62,000 nt of DNA, taken from the NCBI RefSeq assembly GCF_001949145.1, contig NW_019091539.1, forward strand, positions 838,548-900,547. The letters run 5' to 3'. Every line of letters begins with the position of its first letter. The stretch's first letter is position 1. The translations under genes and the position numbers were made by a program. The stretch is from Acanthaster planci. Taxonomy: Eukaryota > Echinodermata > Asteroidea > Valvatida > Acanthasteridae. Under the pieces are notes generated by a model that was given only the letters and a program-made list of their open reading frames with translations, did no database searches and had not been told where the DNA came from. Shown here piece after piece: positions 1-16,901 of the stretch.

Positions 1-820
1 TTACAGGGCCCTGTTTCCTTTGTCCGAGTTCGGAGACCCCGGCCACACATATAAATCATACGGCTCCGATTTCGGAGTCCCCGGCAGGTAGTGGTTAATA
101 TTCATCCATAGTTAATGGTGCATCGGTTTTTGTTCTTTTTAATAAGGAAAAAACTTGCTTGGATGTGCTTAATCCAAACACCCATGAAAATTGGCCTTGC
201 CTCCTGAAGTCCTACCTTTTTATTCAGACTCTGCAACCAGATCCCACCCTGAGATTTTTCCCTCCTGTTGGATGTATCTGTTTTTACAAGAGTGAGACTT
301 TCAGTACAGTCCCGTTGTTTCAGTGTGGTCCTTAGTTCTGACTTAGTCTGGCCAAACAAGTTATTGATTACTTCTTCACTCACATAACAATGTGCAGATG
401 GCTCTTTAAAAAAAAGGACAAATAAATTTCAAAATTCCACCAAATTTGAAAATAAAGCCAAATGTTATAAATGCTGACTCTCGAGAGTCATCGGTACAAT
501 ATTTATACTCATTGGCCCCACCCTGCATTCCTGGAGAGGGTGCAGTCATCCTGACAGTGGAGGCTCCTGCGATGGGAACTGCATTCGCCGGTTGACAAAC
601 AACTATGAAATGTTCGCGTTATGGTTTCGTCGCTATTAACAAAATGAACACTTCCCCACCAACATGGCTCTTTTCAGCCAATGAGGGGGTGCTGCTGCTC
701 AAGGCACTTGAGTTTTCAAGATGCGCATTGAGAAAACTTCCCATATTTAAATGTAGATCACTTCCATCTGTACCTCCTCAGTTTACTCACCTGGGTACAC
801 TTTCCTTTGTCTGTTTTTAG
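1..820. other. Upstream intron or intergenic sequence, no exon seen
   Basis: I find no coding exon here. Positions 20-90 contain two related copies of a CGGAG-rich motif (gttcggagaccccggcc and tttcggagtccccggca), probably part of a short repeat. The region is most likely intron of the cathepsin D-like gene, since the first exon seen (821) begins mid-protein. Confidence 0.4.
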
Positions 821-7400
<6,580 letters not shown>

Positions 7401-10400
7401 GGAATGACGGATCCCAACTGCACCGAGAGAAGCCACTGATTCAAGAAGCTGCAAACTACAGCAGAAAATCATGTCAGGCAAATTCAGGAAACAGTGACTA
7501 TGAAGCTCTCTCTGCAGAATTTGGCAACTACTGTGCAGTTTATTGGACTTAAATTACATTTTTAAACAGTACTTAATTAACAGCCACGTGTTAAGCAGGA
7601 CATTGTGAAACATGTACCTACATGTAAGGTGGTTCTGTTATACAGTCTATAGATCACAAGCCGTATTAAACAGAATGTTGATGGACGTAAACAGTAATGA
7701 TGGAATCATTTAGGTTTAAGACCAGTCAAGCGCATAATATTATTTATTCCCAGTCACAGATATATAGACTTTCTGCATCTGAAAGCCACAAGAAGTTTTT
7801 GCAAATTCTAAATTTCCCAGGATTTTTTCAACAATTTTACTTTTTTTGAGACACCCTCCTAGTCATGTTGTGGTATGTGCCTGCTGCAAGCTGGTATTTT
7901 GTCAACCATTTTGTTGGGGAAAAGGGGGGGGGTCTTTGTTCTTGAAGTATGTCCGGACTTTTCATTTTCATTTCTTAATCCCTGTAAAATGATACCTTAA
8001 TTTGACTCTGAGGACCACCTCAAACAAATGGTTCTCTTGTGAGAACGAAAACGTATGCTTAGCATGGAATGCTCTTGATAATCCAAAGAACCACAATAAG
8101 TGCGTGCAGTGCACATACACAGTTCCTGTTCTCTTTGTAGGCAAGCCAAACACTGCAGGGTATGGAGACACCCGGAAACAGAATGTTCCGAGGATGTGAA
8201 TAAGTTCATTGTCGTGGTAATCTGTCAGTCCAAATACTAATACTAATGATAAATTCTACCTGTTGTTGATTTGTAATAAGCGTTTCTACAATCAGAAACA
8301 TTGAACCGATTATTTTGCGAGCACTTTGCATGGCCTGCTAGTTTGTAGCATCTTCTTTTGTTTGTTGCATTTTTTGTTTTTTTTGTTTTTTTCAGAGAAC
8401 TTCAGTTGTGAAACACATGTGTTTATAATATGCAGCCAAACAAACAGGAAAAGCAGGTTAACGTAGTTGTTCAGGAATAATAATAAGCGATGTTTGATTT
8501 TTTTTTTGCTGAATTTGGGCATTGAAATAGCTTTTACCTATTAAGTGGAATGTTTTGTTATTGAGTTTTATTGGCTGGAAAAAAGTTAAGATATGAATTT
8601 CCATTAAAAGCACTGTCTTCCTTGATCCAATCTTTACCTCAGAAAAGCTGTCATTTAATAGATAAAAAAGCTATTTCTCCATCTTGAAAAGAGGCATGCT
8701 GGCTATTTCTATTTCTCAAATCTTTTAGGTTCGCCATAGTGAACTGGCTCTTGAAGCATGACCTCACACATGAAAACAAATTCCTTAATATTTTGGCCCT
8801 TGATCAAGTATGGTCCCCGACCATACATGCCTGCTGTAAACAAAATTGGCCGCCCGTGCAAACCAGTCGTCAGTGCTTGTGAGCGAAGAAAAGGTCTGTG
8901 ATTGAAGTTGAAATCACGTGATGATGTGACAAAAACTGGGATTCATGCATGCTTTTTCATTCATTTTGTATATCATAAAGACGTGAAACTTTTCTGATTA
9001 TGAGTGTTGGCGCATTACAAAAGAGTATTATTGCCAACGCAAAAAATATTTTATCTCTTTTAAACGACTTGTCATCTCGTTTAAACAACTTGTCCTGTTT
9101 TAACAACATTGTTATAATTAGAATTAACGAGATGGCGATGTCGTGTGAACGAGATTAAATAATTTTGTTCGCTTTGGCAGCAATAAGCTTCCGTAGCACA
9201 TAACTGGCACACAGCGAAGCACGTTATTCTGGTTCTTTAGAATTAGGGCACATGGTATGGACTGCCTGAAGTACTATGGAGTAGGAAAATATGCCTCCAT
9301 GAATGTACATGCACATGTACCAACAGACCAACAACCTTTTACGGAATAAATAGCGCAGGATCAGACTTGAACAGAGTCTACATGTGGTGAAAGGGAATGT
9401 GTACGCAAGGCTGAATTGCTTTCATTCGTGAATGGCGACGTTGTTGAAAAGCATCAATCTGTACAAGCGAGAGCGTTTTCTCGGGCCCAAAACAGAACGA
9501 CTCGATTGTTGACACGCAGTGGCAAAACTCTTGGATGGCTGAAGAATTTTTGTGTTGTGCTGAGTTTGTTGTTATTGTGGACAGTATTCCTTCCTGCCTG
9601 TCCTATACCGGGAGCAAAAATTGACGGTACCTCTACGTCCACCCACACCGCACCCTGCATGGTCGCACCCGAAGTACATGTATGGGGCCTTTTATACCTG
9701 CACAATTTCCGGCTTTCCGTAGCTCGATCTGTCGTGGTACTGCATGACGACGAGTTGCCTTCTAGATTGGTATGTGATAGCCTGAGACCCTTCTGGGCAA
9801 GCAGGTGATTGTAAAAAGCAGGTAGTGTACAATAGTTTATAATAGCACAGACTTCGGAGATCAGATGATTCATCGCGGCTGAGTGTTTACTATTGACCTC
9901 TATAGACCTTTCTGTTGTTTTTAGCGACCTTGGCGCCGTTTTCTACGAGTGGCTCGTACACCCTCGGTTGGTAACAGATTTTGCCTCGAAATTAATCACA
10001 ATACATATTAATCGTTCCATGCATATAAACACACAGTACTTAATTTTTCACAAAATTCCTTGAGAAACTGTTACTGCTCTTTCTGCCGCATGAAACTCTG
10101 GGAAAGGGATCGCGTAATCGTATGAAAGCCCTGTAGTGTCATCAAATATATAATACACTGTATATATATTTTCAAACGGTGAAATTTTTTATTCAAAGTT
10201 TGTTTTCACGAAATACATTTTTGCCAACTTCGTTTTTATGAGATATATTCTTCCAAGTTCGTTTTTATGAGATACATTTTTAAAGTTCGTTTTCACGAGG
10301 GACCGTTTTTCCAAGTTAATCATAAGATACACATTTTGAAGTTAAAATTTGTTTCCTCACAAAAGAGTTACTCATACTAACTGCAAAAAAAATTATCTCA

Positions 10401-11240
10401 TAAAAATGAACTTGAAAAAAGTGTCTCTTAAAAATGAGTTCTTTTTAAAAATAGAAACACTTTCTAAATATAGATCCCATAAGACCGAACTGGAGAATAA
10501 ATACCTCGTATACAAACGAATTTTGAAAAGTATTTTTCGTAAAAAAAAGGTGGAAAAATTGTGCTTCGTGAAAAGAAACTAAGAAAAAGTATACTTCACT
10601 TTTTGAAAAAATATACTTCCTGGCTGCTTTCGTAAAATAACACTACACATGGGAGAGAGCAAATGCGGAAGCGGCTTCAGTGTGTATGACCAGTTTTTCA
10701 ACCAGTCCATGCATTTAGTAAAGTTGTGAGTGATGAGTAAGTCCCATTTTGTCCTTGTATGAACTTGCTTGCGGGATTCAACCATCTTTATTTCAAAGCC
10801 CTTATGCTTTGCTTATGCGTTGTTCGTAAAGTTTTAGGACTAGAAACTTAATATTACCTATGAGTGCGTAAAAATGTCTCTCTGAATGCAGCAGTGGATT
10901 GATATTTTTTACCGATAGAGAAAAAGAGTGTGAAATCGTTTGTAGAGAAACAAAACCTCTTCTTAGCACTGAATTCTTCAGAAATGACTTCACAAAGTAC
11001 CCCCGATTTTCATAAAGCTAATTCATCGAACACGGGTAAGGCCCTAGCACATGCCGATGGTCCTACCCGGAGGAGAGGTCGAAAACAGCGCATTTTAGCA
11101 CCAAGCACGTTGATACTTGATTCGTTTCGAATCAACCATGTAGGCGAAAGCGATAACTTTCCCGTTTGCCGTAGAGTGACTCTTATTCCGTACCAATGTT
11201 TTTTCTACTTTTAGCTCGGTCTCCACTACACTGCCGCAGT
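7401..11240. other. Intergenic interval between cathepsin D-like and GPCR genes
   Basis: This holds the 3' UTR of the protease gene (extent unknown; no close AATAAA found) and sequence without a recognisable gene. ORFs of 130 codons (9416-9808, +) and 139 codons (9454-9873, -) overlap on opposite strands; neither shows a known domain. The + one contains a hydrophobic run near NFCVVLSLLLLWTVF. I do not call either a gene. Positions 10180-10640 hold a separate inverted array. Confidence 0.4.
10180..10640. repeat. Inverted array of degenerate ~30-35 bp units
   Basis: From about 10188 to 10345 the motif aagttcgtttttatgagata recurs with variation. From about 10379 to 10640 the same motif recurs as its reverse complement (tctcataaaaatgaacttga and variants). 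The junction lies near 10346-10378. The whole could fold into a long imperfect hairpin. AT-rich, no coding content; compatible with a foldback transposon or an inverted satellite block. Confidence 0.65.
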
Positions 11241-12119
11241 ATGGGTGAAAACGTCATCTTGAAATTGAAGTACGCCGTGACCGTGTGCTCTGCCTCGGCT
11301 GTCCTTGCAAATCTGGTGTTGATAGCGGCATTAGTATGGACTACTAAACTGCGACAGAAGTACTTCAGACTCGTCTTTAACATGGTCGTGGCTGACCTGT
11401 TCTTCGCCACCTTTTCTGTGGCGTTTCCGTGGACCGAATATCACATCATCTACTCTTTCTTCATGACCGGTTACGTGGTCTCTGTTCTGACGAGTTTGGC
11501 GATTGCCATCAACCGTTTTCTCGCCTTTACTCTCGGGTCGCCGTCCCGCCACGACGCGGTGTTCACGGGCCGTCGCCTGCTCGTCCTGTGCTTGCTCATC
11601 TGGTGTTTCTCGCTTCTCCTGAACCTCCTGCCGATCGCCACGTCCTCGGGAGAAGTCACATTATGGGTCTACGGACTGCTGAGACCCCTGACTGTGTTCA
11701 TCTCTTGGTCGGTCTTGACTGTCCTGTATGGCCTCTTGTTGTATAAAATCAGGAAGAGCATTCAAGCTTCCGATACCACCCCCGAGACATCGATGAGCGA
11801 TACACGAATCACCCAGACCCGCTGGCTGTTCGGCACATTCGTCATCATTCCAGTGGCATCGTTTATTTTCTGGATGCCATATAGCGTGGTCAGGGTAACC
11901 GCATTTGTCGATCCCAGTCATTTTTTCGCTCATAACTTGGACGTCGCGTACTGGTTTAGCGGTTCGCTCTACTGCTTCTCAGCCGCTCTCAACCCGGTGA
12001 TTTATTACTGGGGTAGGCTCGACCGATTAGGGCAAGACCTTTACACCCGTTTGGAAGATGTCAAAGAACTGGACAATGAGGCTGAACTTGAGCAGCCAAC
12101 CACAAGCACTTTGATCTAA
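11241..12119 (+). CDS. Class A (rhodopsin-like) orphan GPCR, intronless coding region
   Basis: Seven-transmembrane receptor of 292 residues, presumed plasma membrane. Start chosen at ATG 11241: A at -3 and G at +4, and a splice acceptor (ttttctacttttag) lies just upstream at about 11214, so the 45 bases before it are probably 5' UTR. Class A landmarks: N24 in TM1, A51-D52 in TM2, N91-R92-F93 in place of DRY, W121 in TM4, F210-W211-M212-P213 in TM6, and N251-P-V-I-Y in TM7. The N-terminus before TM1 is only about 8 residues. No cysteine is visible at the TM3 top or in the short second extracellular loop (SSGEVTLWVYG), so the usual disulfide is absent. AATAAA at 12280-12285 is a plausible polyadenylation signal. 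Paralogous to the minus-strand receptor at 15936-16901. Ligand unknown; it resembles lineage-expanded intronless receptors of marine deuterostomes. Confidence 0.93.
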   Translation: MGENVILKLKYAVTVCSASAVLANLVLIAALVWTTKLRQKYFRLVFNMVVADLFFATFSVAFPWTEYHIIYSFFMTGYVVSVLTSLAIAINRFLAFTLGSPSRHDAVFTGRRLLVLCLLIWCFSLLLNLLPIATSSGEVTLWVYGLLRPLTVFISWSVLTVLYGLLLYKIRKSIQASDTTPETSMSDTRITQTRWLFGTFVIIPVASFIFWMPYSVVRVTAFVDPSHFFAHNLDVAYWFSGSLYCFSAALNPVIYYWGRLDRLGQDLYTRLEDVKELDNEAELEQPTTSTLI

Positions 12120-12989
12120 ACAGTAATTAAAAAGGGGATTATATTGAATTAGTTTTGAATGGGGAAACTCAGTCAAGTTACAGGTTTGAGTGATAAAGAA
12201 AAAATCAACTCTTTGGAAGAAGCCTTTAAACATGCAAGGGATACTTGTAGAGTCTTTTCAATGTGGTTATGTATATAGTAATAAAGACATATGCGCTTTT
12301 CTTATGGACAGGATAAAAGTATTATTTCTCGAATAATAAAGTATTAAATAGAATAATTATTTCAATTAGTAAGGAACTTCTTGTTAGTTTCTGAAGTCGC
12401 CTTCAAAACTTTAACTGGAAAGATTTCTTGTAATCGTAGCCAAATTATAATTATGCATTATACCCTCTTCACAAAAGTTAAAGATTTTGCGTGGCTCGAT
12501 GTGGTTAATTCGAAACTAAAAATACATTTGTTAGTTTCTAAGTAGCAAAATGATTTGGATGTTAAAAGTGTAGTACTTTTTATGCTTATATTTTTCATTA
12601 CATAGGGTCTTTTATTTATAATTTTGCTCTCGGAAAAAAAATTCTGTTCGGATGGAAACGTCATCACGTCGTTTAACATAAAAACTTTTATGTGACGTAA
12701 GTAACTCCAGCCAATGAGCAGAAGCCTTTTTCTCGTTTATTTTGCACACTGTGAGTATACTTTTGTAGAATTCGTGCTATATACAGTGTAATAATTGTTA
12801 CCTTTGAAGCATTCTGCGTTTGAAACGTTAAACATCACAATAAGTGTTGATGTTTTTTCGCAGTGCATATTCTAGAATGGCATTTGCCAAGGATTTCATT
12901 ACAATAAGGATTTAAACAAACGAAGCAAATGAATAAGGTGTGTTTGTTGCACGGAGTTGGTATTCACGCACTTCATTTTTAGACTAATC

Positions 12990-13122
12990 TGCGGTGGCAC
13001 CGTACTCACACGCACATTCTTTAACTTGACGCTCGCGTGCATTTGGCAAATCACGACACCCTACTGTCGAAGAGGCGTGTAACGCGCGCGTACGACCTGT
13101 CCAAGAGCATTGTGCCACCGCA
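12990..13122. mobile_element. Possible small MITE with 11-bp inverted ends
   Basis: tgcggtggcac at 12990-13000 is repeated inverted as gtgccaccgca at 13112-13122. The interior is rich in CG and alternating gcgcgc. No convincing target-site duplication was seen, so the mobile origin is uncertain. Confidence 0.4.
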
Positions 13123-15026
13123 ATAATGGCTTCTAATTCTGGTGGTCGAATTACTCTATACCACGAGTCATGCTTTTAGCGCATCGATCGATGGTGATCC
13201 CCAGTATTCATCCTGTGGACTGAATGGTGCGTCTCTTTTTTCGCTGTGGTGTATGGGGGATGGAAGAAATGCAAGCGGGGAAAATATGGAAAAAATACCG
13301 CAGGCGTAGTGTTTGGAAGATCTAGGGCCCTGCTCTTTTGTGTTGTCACAATTATGTGAATTCCTTGCAGATATTCGAGGGGGGGGGTGCAGTAGATACA
13401 ATGGCCTTGGGTTTATTGGGGTCCGCCTTTGTCCTATATCGTGCTGCCCTGGATGCATGCCTATGTCGGATAAGCTAGCCCAGGCATCAAGTTCCGTGTC
13501 TTTCCCAAACTTCACGGGAACGCACCAAAGAAAGTCTAGCAGAGGAGTACATTTGTGCCGGAAATTAGAGGAGTGAGGGATGGAGATATGTGGGGGGATG
13601 ACTTGCCCGGACATGTAAATTTGAAAAGCGGGGGGAAGAACACCATATGACAGTATTTAGGAGGCAAAGTTCATGATGTAGATGTACATGTACATCTGTA
13701 ATACTGTTACATTTATGCATAATCTTATATCAGAATGGCGTATTTATGGCTTCTTAAAACATCGTTTTCCCTTTTTGAGTGATATTGAATAAATTAGTCG
13801 TTGGAAAGTCTGAATAATTTTATTCTTCAAAATCCGCTTTAAATTTGTTGCTCACCACAAAAAATGGGGGGGGGGGTGATCTCATAGGTATGGTAGGGGG
13901 ATATATACCCCCACCCCCAGGATTTACGCCCCTGACGTCTGCACATTCGTCACGGTGTATACCCTCTTATCTTTTGCCCCAGGGACCAGCTTTCATGTTT
14001 GAGACGAGGTTCGCCCTATGTAGATCCGTTACGCAGGCGGAGGGATTGTAATCCTCTTGCCTTTCAAACGAAAATCTCTCGTGAATTGGAATTGGGCCTT
14101 GAGTTCATTGTCCCGTATGTTATGGGGATTAGCATGTCTAGACACCCGGACATCTTAGACCTTGTCTTTTGTGGGATGGGGGACACTTGGGTGTCAAAAT
14201 AAAAAGGCCTTCAATTTGTTGTGTTTGGTATACGGAGATATCATGCGCGGTAGGCTGGGTGGTGGCCACCGTGTCGTAGTGCACACGGATTCGTCTCTCT
14301 CATAATAAAAACTTACCAATTTTAGAAAGAAAACGGGCTGCCTTTGATGGAAAAGAAGAAATCATGCAATCACACACATAATCGATAAAATGACAAAATT
14401 CACCTTTTTACAATGTCTGGGTGTGTTTTTAATAAACTATCCTAAACCCGACTCTTTGTAAGTAGACATGTCTGCATACATAAAATATGTTACATTCCGG
14501 TAATCTATTTCACAGCATTTCACCTCTCCAAATTATATCTCCAGTGACATGCAAGACTAGGCTATTTAAAATTCGAAATATGAAAATTTTAACTTTTAAC
14601 AAAGTCCTTTTAATGCGAATAATGGAGAAATCAAACTCCTATTCATAACTTGCAAGATAAATATAACCTGTTTATCAATTCAATTTACTCTGCCGCGTAC
14701 ACGTATAGAACAAATCAAAATGAAAGAAAAGTCACAGTGTGTGAATATTTAAATACATGCACCAGTAGATAAAAAGAAATACTGACAAAATACTTCTTTT
14801 ATAGCTGCTTACTTCAGGAATAGAATGTTTTATTACATGCGGTCTCGTTTGTGTAACTTGTTATTACAGCACATCCTAAAATTGTCTTTCTTCATTTTCG
14901 TCCTGTGTATACTTAAGTCTATGATATATTACGAAATACCTGCTTTCCGCCCCAGAAAAAAAATACTACAAAAAAACAACGTGTTTTCAGAGGACCATGC
15001 CAACACTTTTCACCAGTGCTAAAAGT

Positions 15027-15172
15027 GCTAAAATGGCGTTACATCAACACTGTTGGTGTAACGTTTAACACGCTCCAGTGCACTGTAACACTTATAGTTG
15101 TGTTAATGTAACACCAGCGGTGTTAATGTAACACATTTTGGTGTGGTCATCTGATAACACCAGGGCTTTTGC
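15027..15172. repeat. Cluster of gtgttaatgtaacac palindromic repeats
   Basis: Several variants of a short palindromic motif (gtgttaatgtaacacc, ggtgtaacgtttaacac, aacaccagcggtgttaatg) occur in about 150 bp. No ORF. Probably a short non-autonomous repeat or decayed minisatellite. Confidence 0.55.
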
Positions 15173-15935
15173 GGTGAATCATTTTCACATATTTTTTTGA
15201 ATTTTTCAAAGTTTATTGTATACTGATATTATTCGACATAGTATACCATGGAGCACAATTCATCCTAAACATGTACCAACAACCGACCAGACAATCAGGC
15301 GAACTTTACAAACATCTAAAAAAGAAAGGAACTATAGTCAAACAAAAAACTAAAAATGACAAGGAATTGTAGCTTATTTTACATTCATTTACAACAAATG
15401 CATTCACATGCAGTAAATCATCTCGGCTGTATTAAACCATTCACTATCAACTCAGTGTCTATTCTCTACACAATAAGTATTATCAATAGCGTACCGATTA
15501 AGGTGTTTATGTTATTCTTATTACATTAGTAGAATTACAAAACCAAGAATATTATGATTTGTTGGGAGTAAATAAATGACCGATTTTTTAAAAAATACAT
15601 GTATCTGTATGAAGTTAACTCGGTAGATAGTTCCGCTCCGATCTCTTACTAGGTATGATACTTATAGTTTAAGACACTTTGCTGCTTCGTCTAACTCTAT
15701 ACTGTGAGGTTATCTCTTTACAAACGTAAACATTTTAGAAATCAACATCGCCATAGATGTACTTGCTCCTTTTTGTGTAGTCAGTGTAAGTTAGAAACAT
15801 CCCTGTAAAAGGATAACACCCTGAGTGCGAATTTTTACTCGTTCTGAATTCTGATTGTTTCAATAAAGCACCCAAGCATTTTGGTTGCCAACAAGCGCCT
15901 TCATCTTACCCAGCCAATTTTTCGGTTAAATCTGA

Positions 15936-16901
15936 CTAAACCGCATCTACGACGGTTTGCTCCTGTTCAGTTTTGCCGTTGTCATCTGCGTAATCGCGCT
16001 CCCTGGTGCTGCGGCAGAAGCAGAAGAGATCGGCGAGGGACTCTCGGAACCCATCCAGTTTGCCCCAGTAAATCACCGGGTTGATCATGGCCGAGAGGCA
16101 GTACAACAGGCCGGCGAACCAGTACGCGACGTCAAACTTGGTGGAGAAAAATTGGCTGGGGTCAAAGAAGGAAATGAACCGGACGATGCTGTATGGCATC
16201 CAGCAAACGAAGGACACCAAGAGAATTATAATGAAAAGTACGAGCAACTTGCGAGTCTGGTTTATGCGAACAATTACCTCCCCGGCATCTTGATCGTTTT
16301 TTGTGTCGGGAACGGAAGGGGTGAAACGCCTTATTTTAAGGTACACAACGAAATACAGGATCGCTGTGACGAGCCAGACAATAAATACGGCCATCGGTCG
16401 AATCAAGCCGTATATCCAGAAGGTAACTAAATTATCGTTGACCACTACCGAAATTAAGTTAAGAATCAGAGACAAAACCCAAATACCGATACATGCCAAG
16501 AAAAGGCGACCCCATGTTACCAGAGAATCGTAACGAGACGGCGGCATAAGAGACAGGGCCAAAAGCCTATTGACAGCCACGGCAAAAATGGTGAAGACCG
16601 AGGCGACATAGCAAGACATGAACAAGGCAAAAATGACGTGCTCCTCCACCCACGGGAACACGATAGCCAGCGCGGCAAAGAGGAGGTCAGCCAAGGCTAG
16701 ATTCATGACGAAGCCGTAGTGTTTGACTCGCAGCTTCCTGGTTCCCACAATCACCAAAATGACCAGGAGGTTTTCGAGCACAGCGATGCCGCAACTGATG
16801 CTCACCGCATACCTCAAACCCAGCAAAATCCGGGCTGATGTCTCGTCATATGCATTCTCCGCCTCGGTGACGTTGCCCGATGTCTCATTATTCTCTGCCA
16901 T
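15936..16901 (-). CDS. Class A (rhodopsin-like) orphan GPCR, intronless coding region
   Basis: Receptor of 321 residues. Start chosen at ATG 16901 because of its near-ideal context (gtcaccATGg); an in-frame ATG at 17003 lies before a likely splice acceptor (ctctgtctctgttccag) and is less likely. Landmarks: N44 in TM1, A71-D72 in TM2, N111-R112-L113 at the DRY position, W141 in TM4, C233-W-M-P in TM6, N274-P-V-I-Y in TM7. The N-terminus has two N-glycosylation sequons (NET, NVT). It shares many blocks with the receptor at 11241-12119 (VFPW, PSRYD / PSRHD, WIYGLIRP / WVYGLLRP, WMPYS, DPSQFF / DPSHFF, DVAYWF), so the two are paralogues, now convergently oriented. As in its partner, the second extracellular loop has no cysteine. 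Ligand and signalling partner unknown. Confidence 0.94.
   Translation of the reverse strand: MAENNETSGNVTEAENAYDETSARILLGLRYAVSISCGIAVLENLLVILVIVGTRKLRVKHYGFVMNLALADLLFAALAIVFPWVEEHVIFALFMSCYVASVFTIFAVAVNRLLALSLMPPSRYDSLVTWGRLFLACIGIWVLSLILNLISVVVNDNLVTFWIYGLIRPMAVFIVWLVTAILYFVVYLKIRRFTPSVPDTKNDQDAGEVIVRINQTRKLLVLFIIILLVSFVCWMPYSIVRFISFFDPSQFFSTKFDVAYWFAGLLYCLSAMINPVIYWGKLDGFRESLADLFCFCRSTRERDYADDNGKTEQEQTVVDAV

Larger units (their letters stand above)
12120..15935. other. Interval between the two convergent GPCR genes
   Basis: No gene recognised. It includes the 3' UTRs of both receptors. A 148-codon ORF (13168-13614, -) has no recognisable domain and overlaps an 87-codon ORF on the other strand. 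G-runs near 13378 and 13866 and a tttacgcccctg end near 13922 look like MITE fragments. Two small inverted-repeat elements are listed separately. Confidence 0.4.

Noticed and set aside
9416-9873. Overlapping 130- and 139-codon ORFs on opposite strands
   Set aside because: No domain, no splice-compatible neighbours and mutually overlapping; one hydrophobic run alone does not make a gene.
13168-13614. 148-codon minus-strand ORF
   Set aside because: Low-information composition, overlaps an ORF on the other strand and G-run repeat fragments; no recognisable family.
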